A stretch of 64,000 bases of DNA from an uncultured Candidatus Nitrosopumilus sp. (GTDB lineage Archaea; Thermoproteota; Nitrososphaeria; Nitrososphaerales; Nitrosopumilaceae). Positions 1-8,998 of this stretch are shown here, piece by piece; position 1 is the stretch's first letter, and each line of letters begins with the position of its first letter. The notes beneath the pieces were generated by a model, which saw only the letters and a list, made by a program, of their open reading frames with translations, did not search any database and was not told the DNA's origin. Both the position numbers and the translations under genes were made by a program. The stretch spans positions 1,281,560-1,345,559 of the forward strand of contig CATOSM010000001.1 in NCBI GenBank assembly GCA_951812645.1, read 5' to 3'.

Positions 1-171
1 AAAATTCATCGATGTGTCAGAAGACATCTCAGAACCTGCAGATGATCCTTGCCTGGCTCAAGTGCGGACTGAATGGGACGGCAGTCAGATATGAAAGGAA
101 TTGTGATACTGTCTCGGGTTTGTGTATCTGGCATGCATCATAATGTATTGGAGGACTTTAGGATAAGTTGG
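1..171 (+). mobile_element. IS5-type transposase remnant with internal deletion (right end)
   Basis: Translating the plus strand gives pieces of the same transposase seen at 55.6-56.4 kb: KFIDVSEDISEPADD runs almost directly into AWLKCG-like sequence and then GTAVRYERNCD. The intervening catalytic part, including the YADRGYD and VVERFF motifs, is missing, so this is an internally deleted and frameshifted remnant. The final bases (CTTTAGGATAAGTTG at about 156-170, then GTTATGTTTTCCC) match the element ends at 26.63-26.69 kb and 11.44 kb. The left part lies outside the window. It abuts and truncates the MtrA-like gene on the other strand. Confidence 0.75.
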
Positions 172-459
172 TTATGTTTTCCCCCAAACCTCTTTTCCAC
201 AAACAATTATGGCGGTAACTTGAGGATTTTTGTTCGCATATCTAATCATTGAATCAATTCCTTTATTTTCAGAAAGTAGACGGCCTACAATGGAGATTTT
301 TTTTTTGAGGATTTCAGAATTTGCAATCGTTTTGAGTAAATCTGTGCTTGAAAGAGTACAAATTGCAATATTGGAATCGGAATTGCCTAGATAGAATTCC
401 TCACGTATAGGCAGAATGATTTTACATAGTTCGCCAATACCTTTACCTGCAGCATTCAC
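172..459 (-). pseudogene. MtrA-like methyltransferase subunit, truncated by IS
   Basis: The 95 residues resemble the N-terminal half of tetrahydromethanopterin S-methyltransferase subunit A: a YLGNSDSNIAICTLSS strand (family pattern YVVGNPESxVAVVTLGS), then a segment ending TAIIVCGKEVWG, where the family continues with a conserved H and the second half of the domain. Here the reading frame enters IS sequence and stops after KT, so the C-terminal half is gone. The start is GTG and overlaps the stop of the upstream aminotransferase in a GTGA overlap, which suggests translational coupling in an operon. The family assignment is from motif memory; the truncation is seen directly. Confidence 0.6.
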
Positions 460-1544
460 AGCATATCACGTATTGTTTTTGCAATAAATTCAATATTTTT
501 TTGAGTTACATTTGGATGAATTGGTAAAGATAGTACGCGTGAAGATGCCCAGTCAGTAATTGGAAGCTTTGTTTTTAATTGATAAAATGGAGTTTTGTGA
601 ACTGGAGTGGGATAATAGGCTGCAGCGCCTATTCCTTTATCATTTAATTTTTTTAAGATTTTGTCACGATTATCAGTTAAAATTGTATATAGATACCAAT
701 TGACATTCTCGTTTTTTCTTTCTGCAGGTAATGTAATTCTGAGATCAGAAAGTAATTCCGACATGCGTTTTGCATTATCTTTTCTAGATTTTAAAAATTT
801 GGGAAGTTTTTTCATTTGTACTGTTGCAATTCCAGCATTAATTTCTGGTAATCGTAAGTTAAGACCAAATATTTTGGTATCATAACCATGAACCATTCCA
901 TGATTTCTAATCATTAGCAGTTTATCCCTAAGACTTCTGTTATTGGTTACAATAAACCCCCCTTCACCAGCTGTCATAACTTTTGCAGGATACATGCTAT
1001 AACATCCCATTTCAAAGAAAGTTCCTGTATGTTTTCCTTTGTAAGTAGAACCCAACGATTGTGCAGAATCTTCAATGATAGGTATGTTGTATTTCTTAGA
1101 TATTTCAGAAAGCCTTTCAATTATTGCAACGTTTCCATATAGATGAACTGGGAGTATCGCACGTGTTTTTTTAGTAATTTTTTTCTCTAAATCATCTGGA
1201 TCAATTGTATAATTTTCTTTTAAAATATCGACAAAAACAGGTTTAGCACCAGTTGAAACAACGGCATTTGCAGTTGCTACAAATGTAAACGATGGAACAA
1301 GTATTTCGTCTCCTTTTTTGGCATCTAAAGCTAGTAGAGCTGCCTGTAATGCAGCAGTACCAGAATTTACTGCAATGGCATATTTCGAATTTACAAAAGA
1401 GGCGGCAGATTTTTCAAAGTCTTGGACATATTTCCCTCCCAGATTAGCCGCAGAAGTTAATGCACCTTCTCTTAAAATATTTGTGACTATTCCAATCTCT
1501 TCTTTTCCTACGATTGGAATGTTAACTGCAATTTTCAATAACAT
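456..1544 (-). CDS. DegT/DnrJ/EryC1-family PLP aminotransferase
   Basis: This is a fold-type I PLP enzyme of the sugar-aminotransferase family (for example GDP-perosamine or dTDP-amino-sugar synthases), 362 residues, the normal length. Seen: SGTAAL near residue 61 (phosphate-binding region), EDSAQS with the PLP-ring Asp near 159, and YPAKVMTAGEGG with the Schiff-base Lys near 188. The C-terminal half carries the family's RLPE..A pattern. It probably transfers an amino group to a nucleotide-linked keto-sugar for cell-surface glycans; the substrate cannot be read from the sequence. Its stop overlaps the start of the truncated MtrA-like gene downstream. It is divergent from the membrane protein at 1621. 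Confidence 0.9.
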   Translation of the reverse strand: MLLKIAVNIPIVGKEEIGIVTNILREGALTSAANLGGKYVQDFEKSAASFVNSKYAIAVNSGTAALQAALLALDAKKGDEILVPSFTFVATANAVVSTGAKPVFVDILKENYTIDPDDLEKKITKKTRAILPVHLYGNVAIIERLSEISKKYNIPIIEDSAQSLGSTYKGKHTGTFFEMGCYSMYPAKVMTAGEGGFIVTNNRSLRDKLLMIRNHGMVHGYDTKIFGLNLRLPEINAGIATVQMKKLPKFLKSRKDNAKRMSELLSDLRITLPAERKNENVNWYLYTILTDNRDKILKKLNDKGIGAAAYYPTPVHKTPFYQLKTKLPITDWASSRVLSLPIHPNVTQKNIEFIAKTIRDML

Positions 1545-1620
1545 TCCTGTTTATAACTAGTCTATAAATCTCAGTAAAGAAACATGAATTTTTATATTTC
1601 AAAATTTGGCAAACGGCATC

Positions 1621-2184
1621 ATGAAACCTAGACATTTAGAAAAATCAGATGCAGGCTACAAAGTTTATCTGTATATTTTCTATATTTGTGGATTCATAAT
1701 GTCATCATCACTAGCTTTTGGCGTATATGTCACCATGATAGAATGGATGGAAAATGGAACCTATGTTATGGGTGAAGCAATTCACAATGCAACAATTCCG
1801 TTTGAAAATTTTGCTAGGGTGTCAACGTGGATATTTTTCTCTACAATAATCGGATGGTATTGTGTTTCAAGAATAGGATGGAGAAGAACAGCTGGAGATA
1901 AGATTATTGGTGCCAGAATGGCATTACTGCAGTTAATGTTGTTAGGATTTTCAATTATTACACTCTATGAGGTGCTGTATAATTTTACAGTGTTAAACGC
2001 GCAGATAACTGCAGGTGTTATAGATGGAATTGTTCCAGATATTGATAAATTATCAGTGGCATATCCTGATCCAGATAGACCATGGAATTTGGTTTTTGCA
2101 ACCAAAGTATTTCTTGCAGCATTTATTATTAGTACACACGCATTTTATCTCAGTATAAAACCTAGAAAAAGTTTAGATGGGTAA
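1621..2184 (+). CDS. Membrane protein of unknown function, about four TM helices
   Basis: I do not recognise the family. The 187-residue product has hydrophobic stretches near residues 17-40, 65-85, 100-122 and 160-178. Between them lies an acidic/aromatic loop (AYPDPDRPWN) that probably faces outside, and the C-terminus is basic (KPRKSLDG). I chose the ATG at 1621 because a TATA-like TTTATATT at 1591-1598 sits about 26 bp upstream, which gives an almost leaderless transcript. A TTG at 1606 would add five residues. The gene stands alone, divergent from the aminotransferase. Confidence 0.7.
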   Translation: MKPRHLEKSDAGYKVYLYIFYICGFIMSSSLAFGVYVTMIEWMENGTYVMGEAIHNATIPFENFARVSTWIFFSTIIGWYCVSRIGWRRTAGDKIIGARMALLQLMLLGFSIITLYEVLYNFTVLNAQITAGVIDGIVPDIDKLSVAYPDPDRPWNLVFATKVFLAAFIISTHAFYLSIKPRKSLDG

Positions 2185-2258
2185 AAATTTCAACATTGTA
2201 ACTTGTTTTATGTAAATTTTTAAAAAAACTATTTCTGTATCGTGTGTCTAATTATTGC

Positions 2259-2447
2259 ATGGGATTATTTGGTTCTAGTAAAAATGAATTAAAATGTAAG
2301 AAATGTGGAACCAGTCTTCCAGATTCTGATAAATTAAGAAAACATCAAGAAAAAGCTCACAATAAGAAAAAAGAGAAATGCAGAGCTTGTGGGGATGAAT
2401 TTGATTATTCGGAGGAATTGAGAAAACATAAGAAAAATTGCAAATGA
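2259..2447 (+). CDS. Small two-finger C2H2 zinc protein
   Basis: A 62-residue basic protein with two tandem zinc-finger modules. The first is CKKCGTSLPDSDKLRKHQEKAH and the second is CRACGDEF...ELRKHKKNC, where the last ligand is Cys rather than His. The linker is Lys-rich. This is the C2H2 fold seen in many short thaumarchaeal proteins thought to bind nucleic acid; the target is unknown. ATG at 2259 is preferred over an in-frame GTG at 2244. The gene is convergent with the small ORF at 2451. Confidence 0.7.
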   Translation: MGLFGSSKNELKCKKCGTSLPDSDKLRKHQEKAHNKKKEKCRACGDEFDYSEELRKHKKNCK

Positions 2448-2450
2448 AAT

Positions 2451-2651
2451 TTATTTGGATTCGTATTTTGTTTCTCTTTTGAGAGCTTTTTCAATTGCTT
2501 CTAAATTTTTGATTTCATTTCTAGAGTTCATAGACAAAGTTTTGATCATTTCTGAGCCTAATTGGACTGATTGTTCGGCTAAAGTTTCTAAAAATTTCTC
2601 AAGACCGTTTTTATAATTTTTAATCAATTCCAATCCTTCTTCTAGCGTCAT
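2451..2651 (-). CDS. Small helical hypothetical protein
   Basis: A 66-residue, mostly helical, charged protein (EGLELIKNYKNGLEKFLETL near the N-terminus). It has no recognisable family, no membrane segment and no cysteines. The codon use resembles neighbouring genes. It lies between the zinc-finger gene (4 bp away, convergent) and the divergent tyrosyl-tRNA synthetase. Its position and the absence of a better overlapping frame are the main support. Confidence 0.5.
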   Translation of the reverse strand: MTLEEGLELIKNYKNGLEKFLETLAEQSVQLGSEMIKTLSMNSRNEIKNLEAIEKALKRETKYESK

Positions 2652-2745
2652 AACGATTGTAAAAATATCCCATATTCAAAGCTTCTAAACTTTGAGAAAT
2701 ATTTTGAATAACTTTATACGTTTACTCTTCGAAAGTTGTTTTGAT

Positions 2746-3792
2746 TTGGATATTACAGAAAAAGTAGAGTTGATTCAAAGGCCGCCTACTGAAGAAATTG
2801 TAACTCAGGAAGAGCTAACCGAGTTATTCAAAACGAATTCATCGCCAAATCACTATATTGGTTTAGAGGTTTCTGGATTTCTTCATCTTGGAAGTCTAAT
2901 CAGCACAGGCCTCAAAATTAATGATTTTGTCAAAGCCGGAGTAAAATGTAAAATCTTTCTTGCGGATTGGCATACTCTAATTAATGATAAACTGGGTGGG
3001 GATTGGGATACAATTGCAAAAGTTTCAAAATACTATCAAGATGCATTCAAACTAGTTTGTCCAGATGCAGAAATTGTATTAGGCTCAAAATTGTATGAAG
3101 AAAAAGCAGAATATTGGTCCGAACTTGTTAAACTTACAAAGCATATGTCAATTGCCAGAACAATGAGAACTCTAACCATAATGGGAAGATCAGAGGATGA
3201 CAAGAAAATTGATGTTGCAAAATTGCTTTATCCTGCAATGCAGGCAGTAGATATTCATTCATTGGATGTAGACATTGCACATGCCGGTATGGATCAGAGA
3301 AAAATCCACATGTTGGTAAGAGAGATATTCCCAAAAATGAAATGGAAGGTTCCCGTAGCTGTTCATCATAAATTACTACCTGGACTCTCAAAGCCTGCAG
3401 ATTCCAATGTTGATAGAGTACTAGGAAAGATGAGTAAATCGGATCCAAATTCAGGCATATTTATTCACAATACAGATGAGGAAATTGAGAGAAAAATAGG
3501 CAAATCTTGGTGTGAAGAGGCTAATATTGAAAATAACCCATTGCTTGAAATTTCAAGAACTGTGATATTTCATGAATTTGGCGAAATGAAAGTAGAAAGA
3601 CCTGAAAAATTTGGCGGGGATGTATCATATGGCAACTATGATGAACTTGAAAGAGATTTTGCTGAAAAGAAACTACATCCGGGGGATTTGAAACAAACTG
3701 TCGGAAATTATTTGGTAAATGTTATTTCTCCAATTAGAGACAAGCTAGATCTAAGTGAAGAATTAAACGGGGCAATTAGGAAGAGTTTCTAA
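2746..3792 (+). CDS. tyrS: Tyrosyl-tRNA synthetase
   Basis: A class I aminoacyl-tRNA synthetase of the archaeal TyrRS type that charges tRNA-Tyr. Seen: the HIGH-equivalent HLGS at about residues 47-50 and the KMSKS signature at about 228-232 in a Rossmann core, with GMDQRKIH nearby as in archaeal TyrRS. The length from this start is 348 residues, close to archaeal enzymes. I prefer the TTG at 2746 over a TTG at 2692: a TATA-like CTTTATAC at about 2709 lies in the extra segment, and families begin near DITEKVELIQRPPTEE. The last four bases overlap the convergent cobalamin methyltransferase gene. Confidence 0.9.
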   Translation: MDITEKVELIQRPPTEEIVTQEELTELFKTNSSPNHYIGLEVSGFLHLGSLISTGLKINDFVKAGVKCKIFLADWHTLINDKLGGDWDTIAKVSKYYQDAFKLVCPDAEIVLGSKLYEEKAEYWSELVKLTKHMSIARTMRTLTIMGRSEDDKKIDVAKLLYPAMQAVDIHSLDVDIAHAGMDQRKIHMLVREIFPKMKWKVPVAVHHKLLPGLSKPADSNVDRVLGKMSKSDPNSGIFIHNTDEEIERKIGKSWCEEANIENNPLLEISRTVIFHEFGEMKVERPEKFGGDVSYGNYDELERDFAEKKLHPGDLKQTVGNYLVNVISPIRDKLDLSEELNGAIRKSF

Positions 3793-4577
3793 ACTTTAGG
3801 ATTAGTTTGTTCTTCTAAATTATATTTTGACTTGTATCCTCTTGGATTAATCATCAAGTCTTTGTAGGCATATGTTGAAGAGTTTCCTACAATTACAGTA
3901 CTAGTCATGCCTAATTCTTCCGAATAATTTGGTAAACTCTCCAAATCAGTCATTACAATCGTTTCGGATTCTCTATACGCACTTTTAATTATTGCAACAG
4001 GGGTAGTAGATTTTCTATATTTCAAGATAGTCTTCCTTGCATCCTGTAATTGATGAATCCTTTTTTTGCTTGCAGGATTGTAAATGACAATTACAAAATC
4101 ACCCTGTGCCGCTGCCTCTACTCTTTTTGAAATAACTTCCCATGGTACTAACAAATCACTCATACTAACTACTGCAAAGTCAGTCATAAGTGGAGAACCA
4201 ACAACTGATGCACATGAGTTTAGTGCAGATACACCAGGTACAATTTCAACTTGAAGATCATCTTTAGGATTCCATCCAGATTCTGCCAATGTTTCATAAA
4301 TTAATCCGGCCATTCCATAAATTCCCGGATCTCCACTTGACACAAGTGAGATTGTCTTTCCAGATTTTGCAATATCAATGCACTGATGAGCACGCTCAAC
4401 TTCTTGTGTCATTGCATAGCGATGAACTGTTTTACCTTCAATAAGATCCTGAACTAAGTTTACATAAGTTTCATAGCCTACAATCGTATCACTTTCAGCA
4501 ATTGCTTCTTTTGCTCGAAATGTCATATGGTTATGATGTCCAGGACCAACGCCAACAATGTAGAGCTTACCAGTCAA
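3789..4577 (-). CDS. cbiH: Cobalt-precorrin-3 / precorrin-3B C17-methyltransferase
   Basis: A SAM-dependent tetrapyrrole methylase acting on the corrin ring during cobalamin synthesis. The N-terminus has the signature VGVGPGHHNHMTFRA, followed by VGYETYVNLV, LVSSGDPGIYGMAG and EIVPGVSALN, which together match CbiH/CobJ well. The length is 262 residues. A second ring methylase, CbiE-like, lies at 57387-58100. Cobalamin production is a known trait of ammonia-oxidising archaea. This gene is separate from other cob genes here and convergent with tyrS. Confidence 0.88.
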   Translation of the reverse strand: MTGKLYIVGVGPGHHNHMTFRAKEAIAESDTIVGYETYVNLVQDLIEGKTVHRYAMTQEVERAHQCIDIAKSGKTISLVSSGDPGIYGMAGLIYETLAESGWNPKDDLQVEIVPGVSALNSCASVVGSPLMTDFAVVSMSDLLVPWEVISKRVEAAAQGDFVIVIYNPASKKRIHQLQDARKTILKYRKSTTPVAIIKSAYRESETIVMTDLESLPNYSEELGMTSTVIVGNSSTYAYKDLMINPRGYKSKYNLEEQTNPKV

Positions 4578-4626
4578 TTTTAAAAGAAATTTTTTATCAA
4601 GTAATTTATCCGTTTAGCGGCGATTT

Positions 4627-6090
4627 CTATTGAAATGGATCTATGGATGGACAATTCACAATGTGATCGCTGTTAATTGGTCGTGCAATACTAACAGACA
4701 GTAAATCATCAGCACGAAATGAATCGATATCAGATTTGGTTTCTAAAATTTTTGCGGAATCTTGATCATTCCATTCCACTAGATAAATTCTCCACATAGG
4801 GCTATAATTCTCATCACCATTTGATGCAGCTGCAATTCCTGGTTGAAATCCTAATGGACCGGAACCAATAATTCCATTCTTGAATTGAAATAGATCAACT
4901 GCTCCCGAATGGGCAATAAGGTTAGCCGAAGTTGGAGAATATACAACGCCCATTGACTCGGCAGGTCCAGAAGGGGTAGCATCAGTCACGATACAGTAAA
5001 TTGTTTTGCCATCTGGTCCCCAACCTCTATGAGCTACAAAAGTCACAGTCATGTCTTCTTCATTTATTTCAGTTATTTGTCCGCCACCGTATGACATTTC
5101 ATCAGTAATCTCTTTGTCTGAGCGTATTGTCATTTGTCCATCAGGCCAAAGAATTTGGGGGGTATTCAGAACAATGCCTGTTTCGTTAAATTCAATTCTA
5201 CCTCCCTCTTCAGCTGCAATCACGTCTTCGGCAGATGTAAATTCAGTTTCTTTTTGACCCACTTTCCAAGTTACTTCAGTTACAGAGCTTAATGCAGAGT
5301 ATTTTGATTCTTGAGACGGAGTATTTGAAATCACTTCATTTTGAAAACCAAAGATTCCATCGCCTCTAATTCCATTTTTAAAAATAAATAATTTTTGCAG
5401 GGTATTTTCTGGAACGTCTGAAAGAGCTGGAGCAACTTCTACATTCCATTCTTGTTTTTCTGATAGAGTTTTTGCATAATCTTTATCGCTTCCGTCGGTT
5501 ATAATGTAAAGAACCTGATTGCCTTGATAGATTCCCTCATGCATAGGAATTACAGCTGGAACGTTTGTTCTTGATAATAATGATTTTGGTTCTTGTTTTT
5601 CTAATTCAATTTTTTGCATGATAACCTCAGTAGGTTGTCCTCTTATCCAGCCATCGACACTGACAGTTGCAGTAAATTCTTTTGAAGTTGGAGAATGTAA
5701 TGCTAGTGCAGCACCAGTAAATTCAAAGGAACCTGAATTTTTTTGTAAGTCAATTAAAGACAAGCTATAGACTGTTTTTCCATCTACAGTCCATATAGGC
5801 TGACCTTTTGATTCTTGAGAAGGAATTTCATGCAAAACCACGATTTGTACAGGCTCACTTGAGGCAAATGTCATAGAACCGTCATAGATCGTTCCTTCGT
5901 TGGGTGATAAAACCAATGCAAGTTGATGATTTTCATGACCTTGGCCTGGGTCTTGAGAAGACGTTATTGTTTGAGTAAAATGAATTTTTTTTCTAGAACC
6001 TGCATCTACAAATTGATCAGACGTTGAGGATACAAAAATTATGCTAACGGTTAAAATTCCAATCAATAATAAAGCTGGGGGTTTTCTCAA
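4627..6090 (-). CDS. Secreted protein with repeated FKNGI-x-G motif
   Basis: A 487-residue exported protein. The N-terminus is basic then hydrophobic (LLLIGILTVSIIFVSS), a signal peptide or membrane anchor. Two related blocks contain LFIFKNGIRGDGIFGFQ (about residues 230-250) and LFQFKNGIIGSGPLGFQ (about 400-420), each followed by a YSxxxxxxxVxW segment, so the mature part is probably a duplicated beta domain. The spacer is rich in Ser/Thr/Glu. I do not know the function; an extracellular or envelope role is inferred from the signal alone. No lipobox or C-terminal anchor is seen. Confidence 0.75.
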   Translation of the reverse strand: MRKPPALLLIGILTVSIIFVSSTSDQFVDAGSRKKIHFTQTITSSQDPGQGHENHQLALVLSPNEGTIYDGSMTFASSEPVQIVVLHEIPSQESKGQPIWTVDGKTVYSLSLIDLQKNSGSFEFTGAALALHSPTSKEFTATVSVDGWIRGQPTEVIMQKIELEKQEPKSLLSRTNVPAVIPMHEGIYQGNQVLYIITDGSDKDYAKTLSEKQEWNVEVAPALSDVPENTLQKLFIFKNGIRGDGIFGFQNEVISNTPSQESKYSALSSVTEVTWKVGQKETEFTSAEDVIAAEEGGRIEFNETGIVLNTPQILWPDGQMTIRSDKEITDEMSYGGGQITEINEEDMTVTFVAHRGWGPDGKTIYCIVTDATPSGPAESMGVVYSPTSANLIAHSGAVDLFQFKNGIIGSGPLGFQPGIAAASNGDENYSPMWRIYLVEWNDQDSAKILETKSDIDSFRADDLLSVSIARPINSDHIVNCPSIDPFQ

Positions 6091-6128
6091 CAGATATTCT
6101 TAAGGCGATTCCCTTAAATGATTTTGTC

Positions 6129-7532
6129 TTAGTTGATTTTGTCTAAAGCAAATTCATTATGGAGTGCACGCACAGCTGAGTTAGTATCAGAATTTTTCAC
6201 AACAAATGCGAGATTAAGTTCTGATGAACCTTGAGTAATCATTGATACGTTTACTTTGTTCTTTCCAATTGCGCCAAAAACTTTTGAAGCAACACCTACA
6301 GTTCCCCTCATTCCTGAACCAATTAATGCGATAATAGCAACATTTGTGGTAACATCTAGTTTTTTGATGATTTTTCCTAGTAATTCCATCTCTAATGCAC
6401 TAACAGCTTTATCCAGATCGGCATTTTTTACTACGATTGTGATACTCGACTCGGATGGATTTTGGGAAATCATCATGACGTTTATTCCGGCTTTAGCTAG
6501 TGTTCCAAATATTTTTGCGGCGGTACCCGGAGTTCCAACCATACTGCCCCCTTGAACATCAATTAATCCATTATTTCTAACATTACTTACACACTTTACG
6601 GTATTTTTTACAGATGCTGATGTATGTGCTGAAACTAGGGTTCCTTCATTTTTAATATTGAAAGAATTTCTAATTTTCATTGGAATTTTTTTAGCTAATA
6701 GAGGCTCGAATGTGCGCGGATGTATTTGCTTTGCACCGAATAATGCCATTTCAATTGCTTCAGTGTATGACACTTCTTTGAGTAACTTTGCATTTTTTAC
6801 AATTTTTGGATCAGCTGTCATTAATCCGTCTACATCACTCATTAACCAAATCTCATTTGCCTTTATACAGGAACCCACGATTGTGGCAGAATAATCAGAA
6901 CCGCCTCTACCAAAAGTGGTTATATGTCCATGTTGATCAGCGCCAACAAATCCACCTATAACTGGAATTGTTTTCTTGGAAAATAAACCGTCAATAGTTT
7001 TTGACACTCTTAGCCTAGTTGTGTCTATGAGGGGTTTTGATTCTCCAAAGTTTGAATCAGTGACAATTCCTACTTCTTTTCCAGTTAAAGGAGTTGATTT
7101 TTTTCCAGAGTCATTAATTGCTGACGAAACTAATTTTATTGATAGTCTTTCTCCGAATGAAAACAAATAATCCATTGTTCTAGGTGCAACTTCGCCTAGC
7201 AGTACCATTCCATCAATTAATGCAACAAGTTCATTGAAATCCTCATCAAATTTTGCTAATAATTTTTTTCTTATGTCAGATTTTTTGATGGTTTGTTTAG
7301 CTAATTGTTTATGTCTATTGGTGATTTTTGCTGCAAGTTGTTCTGCCTTTGACTTGTTTTCTTTTTTTACTGATTCAGAAATTTCCATAAGATCATCTGT
7401 TGTTCCACTAGTTGCAGAACATACTACAACGATTTGGTTTTTCTTTGATAGATCATTAAGATGTTTAGCTACCGTTTGGATGTCTTTTGCAGCAGAGACT
7501 GATGTTCCACCATATTTTATTACAAGTCTCAA
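6129..7532 (-). CDS. lysC: Aspartate kinase
   Basis: Phosphorylates aspartate at the head of the Lys/Thr/Met pathway. The N-terminal kinase motif KYGGTSV is present, as is FGRGGSDYSA near residue 210 and a C-terminal pair of ACT domains (about residues 320-465: VNVMMISQNPSESS and VNVSMITQGSSE), the usual allosteric part. The length of 467 residues is standard. It is the first of a run of minus-strand genes leading from pcn; the gap to pcn is 35 bp, so separate initiation is possible. The product is probably feedback regulated by an amino acid bound at the ACT domains. Confidence 0.93.
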   Translation of the reverse strand: MRLVIKYGGTSVSAAKDIQTVAKHLNDLSKKNQIVVVCSATSGTTDDLMEISESVKKENKSKAEQLAAKITNRHKQLAKQTIKKSDIRKKLLAKFDEDFNELVALIDGMVLLGEVAPRTMDYLFSFGERLSIKLVSSAINDSGKKSTPLTGKEVGIVTDSNFGESKPLIDTTRLRVSKTIDGLFSKKTIPVIGGFVGADQHGHITTFGRGGSDYSATIVGSCIKANEIWLMSDVDGLMTADPKIVKNAKLLKEVSYTEAIEMALFGAKQIHPRTFEPLLAKKIPMKIRNSFNIKNEGTLVSAHTSASVKNTVKCVSNVRNNGLIDVQGGSMVGTPGTAAKIFGTLAKAGINVMMISQNPSESSITIVVKNADLDKAVSALEMELLGKIIKKLDVTTNVAIIALIGSGMRGTVGVASKVFGAIGKNKVNVSMITQGSSELNLAFVVKNSDTNSAVRALHNEFALDKIN

Positions 7533-7567
7533 TTCAAAATACCTGAACTAGTCAATCTTTAAATGCT

Positions 7568-8314
7568 TTAACTTTCTACGCGTGGAGCCAGGTAAAAGTG
7601 AATTCTGCCTATATTTGCTACTTTGAATTCAATTCTAAGTGGTTTTGCGCTTGAAAACTCGCATGTAATTGAGCCTGCGTTTGAGCCTACAGCTTTTACT
7701 ACAGGATTTAGATATTCCAAGCTGTAAGTGCCAATACTATCTTCCTTTGAAGAAATCTCTTCGATGTCTTTATCGTCCTTATCTAAATCGATAACAACTT
7801 CGCCAGAATCACCTTTTCCAGAAAAGTCTCCTTTAGAATCCGATGTTTGAATTGTGAGATAATCAGACACAACCTGTACATCACCAAGAATTTTATCAAA
7901 CTTTGAAGAAGATAAAACGATTTTTGAATCATATGGAATTTTTGGCAATGGTGTATCAGTTGCAGAGCTTTCAATCAAACGCATTTTGTATTTTTTATTT
8001 TTTCCAACTGTTACAAGTAACATGTTTTCATCAGAGATACTAATCTCTATGCTATCTTTTTTGTCTGCTCTTTTGATTAATTTTGAAAATTCATCTATTC
8101 TTACACCAAACTTAATATCACTATCACATTCGTATTTTTCAAATGCAGAGTTTGGCCAAGAAATATCAATTAAAGCAACGTGAGATGGGTCCATTCCTCT
8201 AAAAGTAATTCCTTCTGCCGTTGCAACAAAAGTTGCTTCTTCAACAAGTGTGGATATGGCAGAAATTATAGCCTTTAGATCATCTGAACCACTTGTTTTT
8301 GCTCCAAAAGTCAA
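7568..8314 (-). CDS. pcn: DNA polymerase sliding clamp (PCNA)
   Basis: A 248-residue homotrimeric ring that tethers PolD, FEN1 and ligase to DNA. Seen: the duplicated clamp fold with FRGMDPSHVALIDI near the N-terminus, a central interdomain connector, and the C-terminal PLRIEFKV...RIHFYLAPRVES that forms part of the PIP-box docking surface. It lies directly downstream of tfs and rpoL on the same strand, so replication and transcription factors share a probable operon or close cluster. Confidence 0.95.
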   Translation of the reverse strand: MTFGAKTSGSDDLKAIISAISTLVEEATFVATAEGITFRGMDPSHVALIDISWPNSAFEKYECDSDIKFGVRIDEFSKLIKRADKKDSIEISISDENMLLVTVGKNKKYKMRLIESSATDTPLPKIPYDSKIVLSSSKFDKILGDVQVVSDYLTIQTSDSKGDFSGKGDSGEVVIDLDKDDKDIEEISSKEDSIGTYSLEYLNPVVKAVGSNAGSITCEFSSAKPLRIEFKVANIGRIHFYLAPRVES

Positions 8315-8348
8315 ATCAATTTTCTTCCCTTTATGTTCCAGTTAAACC

Positions 8349-8666
8349 TTATGTGTAATCACGCCAAGTGTGTTTGCATTTCTGACATCTATAAAATCTG
8401 GTAGTAGGTTCATCTGCACTTCTAGTTTGAAACATCCAACCAATTGCTTCATCGTGTCCACATTTTTCACAATCAATTTTTACTGTAGGATTAGTCTCTT
8501 CTCCTTCGTCTCCCTCAAAAGCTAAAAGTGAAAAATCTGGTTCTTCTTCAGCAGTAATTTTTTTTGTTGGCTTTGTTTCTCCACCTTCAGTGTAACCACA
8601 TTTGGAACATTGGAGGCCAGAGCCCTTATTTTTTAATTTAACCTCGCATTTGGGGCAAAATTTCAA
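8349..8666 (-). CDS. tfs: Transcription factor S (TFIIS/RPB9-like)
   Basis: A 105-residue RNA polymerase cleavage factor. It has two zinc ribbons. The N-terminal one is CPKCEVKL...CSKCGY. The C-terminal one is CEKCGHDEA...FYRCQKCKHTW, with the acidic pair in RSADEPTT that reaches into the polymerase active site to stimulate transcript cleavage. All eight Cys ligands and the catalytic DE pair are intact. It follows rpoL with a 1-bp gap, so the two are surely co-transcribed. Confidence 0.95.
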   Translation of the reverse strand: MKFCPKCEVKLKNKGSGLQCSKCGYTEGGETKPTKKITAEEEPDFSLLAFEGDEGEETNPTVKIDCEKCGHDEAIGWMFQTRSADEPTTRFYRCQKCKHTWRDYT

Positions 8667-8667
8667 T

Positions 8668-8946
8668 CTAATTTACCTTAATTTGAGAATGGAATAGTTG
8701 ATTGAACTCTTGAGCCATTTTGATTGCGGAATCTGTGGCTTTTTTAATCTCACCTAGTGGTTTTGAACTAGAACTTACCCTCATCCAACATTCATTGGTA
8801 AGAGGATGCTTTACAATAACACCTGCAAAATCGGTACTTGGTGCTTTTAGTAATTCATGCTGAATTATGTATAAAATCCCTATATCAGTTTCAGTTATTG
8901 AAAGGCTGATTTCTTTAGGCTCAGAACTGATCACTTGTGCGTTCAT
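8668..8946 (-). CDS. rpoL: RNA polymerase subunit L
   Basis: A 92-residue small RNAP subunit (Rpb11/RpoL family) that pairs with RpoD in the assembly platform. The HPLTNECWMRV segment corresponds to the conserved HTLGN/HPLxN region, and the protein ends with a helical segment. The start is ATG at 8946. A TATA-like ATTTATAT lies at about 8973-8980 on the minus strand, about 26 bp before the likely transcript start. It heads a cluster rpoL-tfs-pcn-lysC. The plus-strand IS fragment begins right behind this promoter. Confidence 0.88.
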   Translation of the reverse strand: MNAQVISSEPKEISLSITETDIGILYIIQHELLKAPSTDFAGVIVKHPLTNECWMRVSSSSKPLGEIKKATDSAIKMAQEFNQLFHSQIKVN

Positions 8947-8998
8947 GTATTCAGAAAAAGCACCTATTGCGGATATAAATCATGCCTCGGCAACCCAG

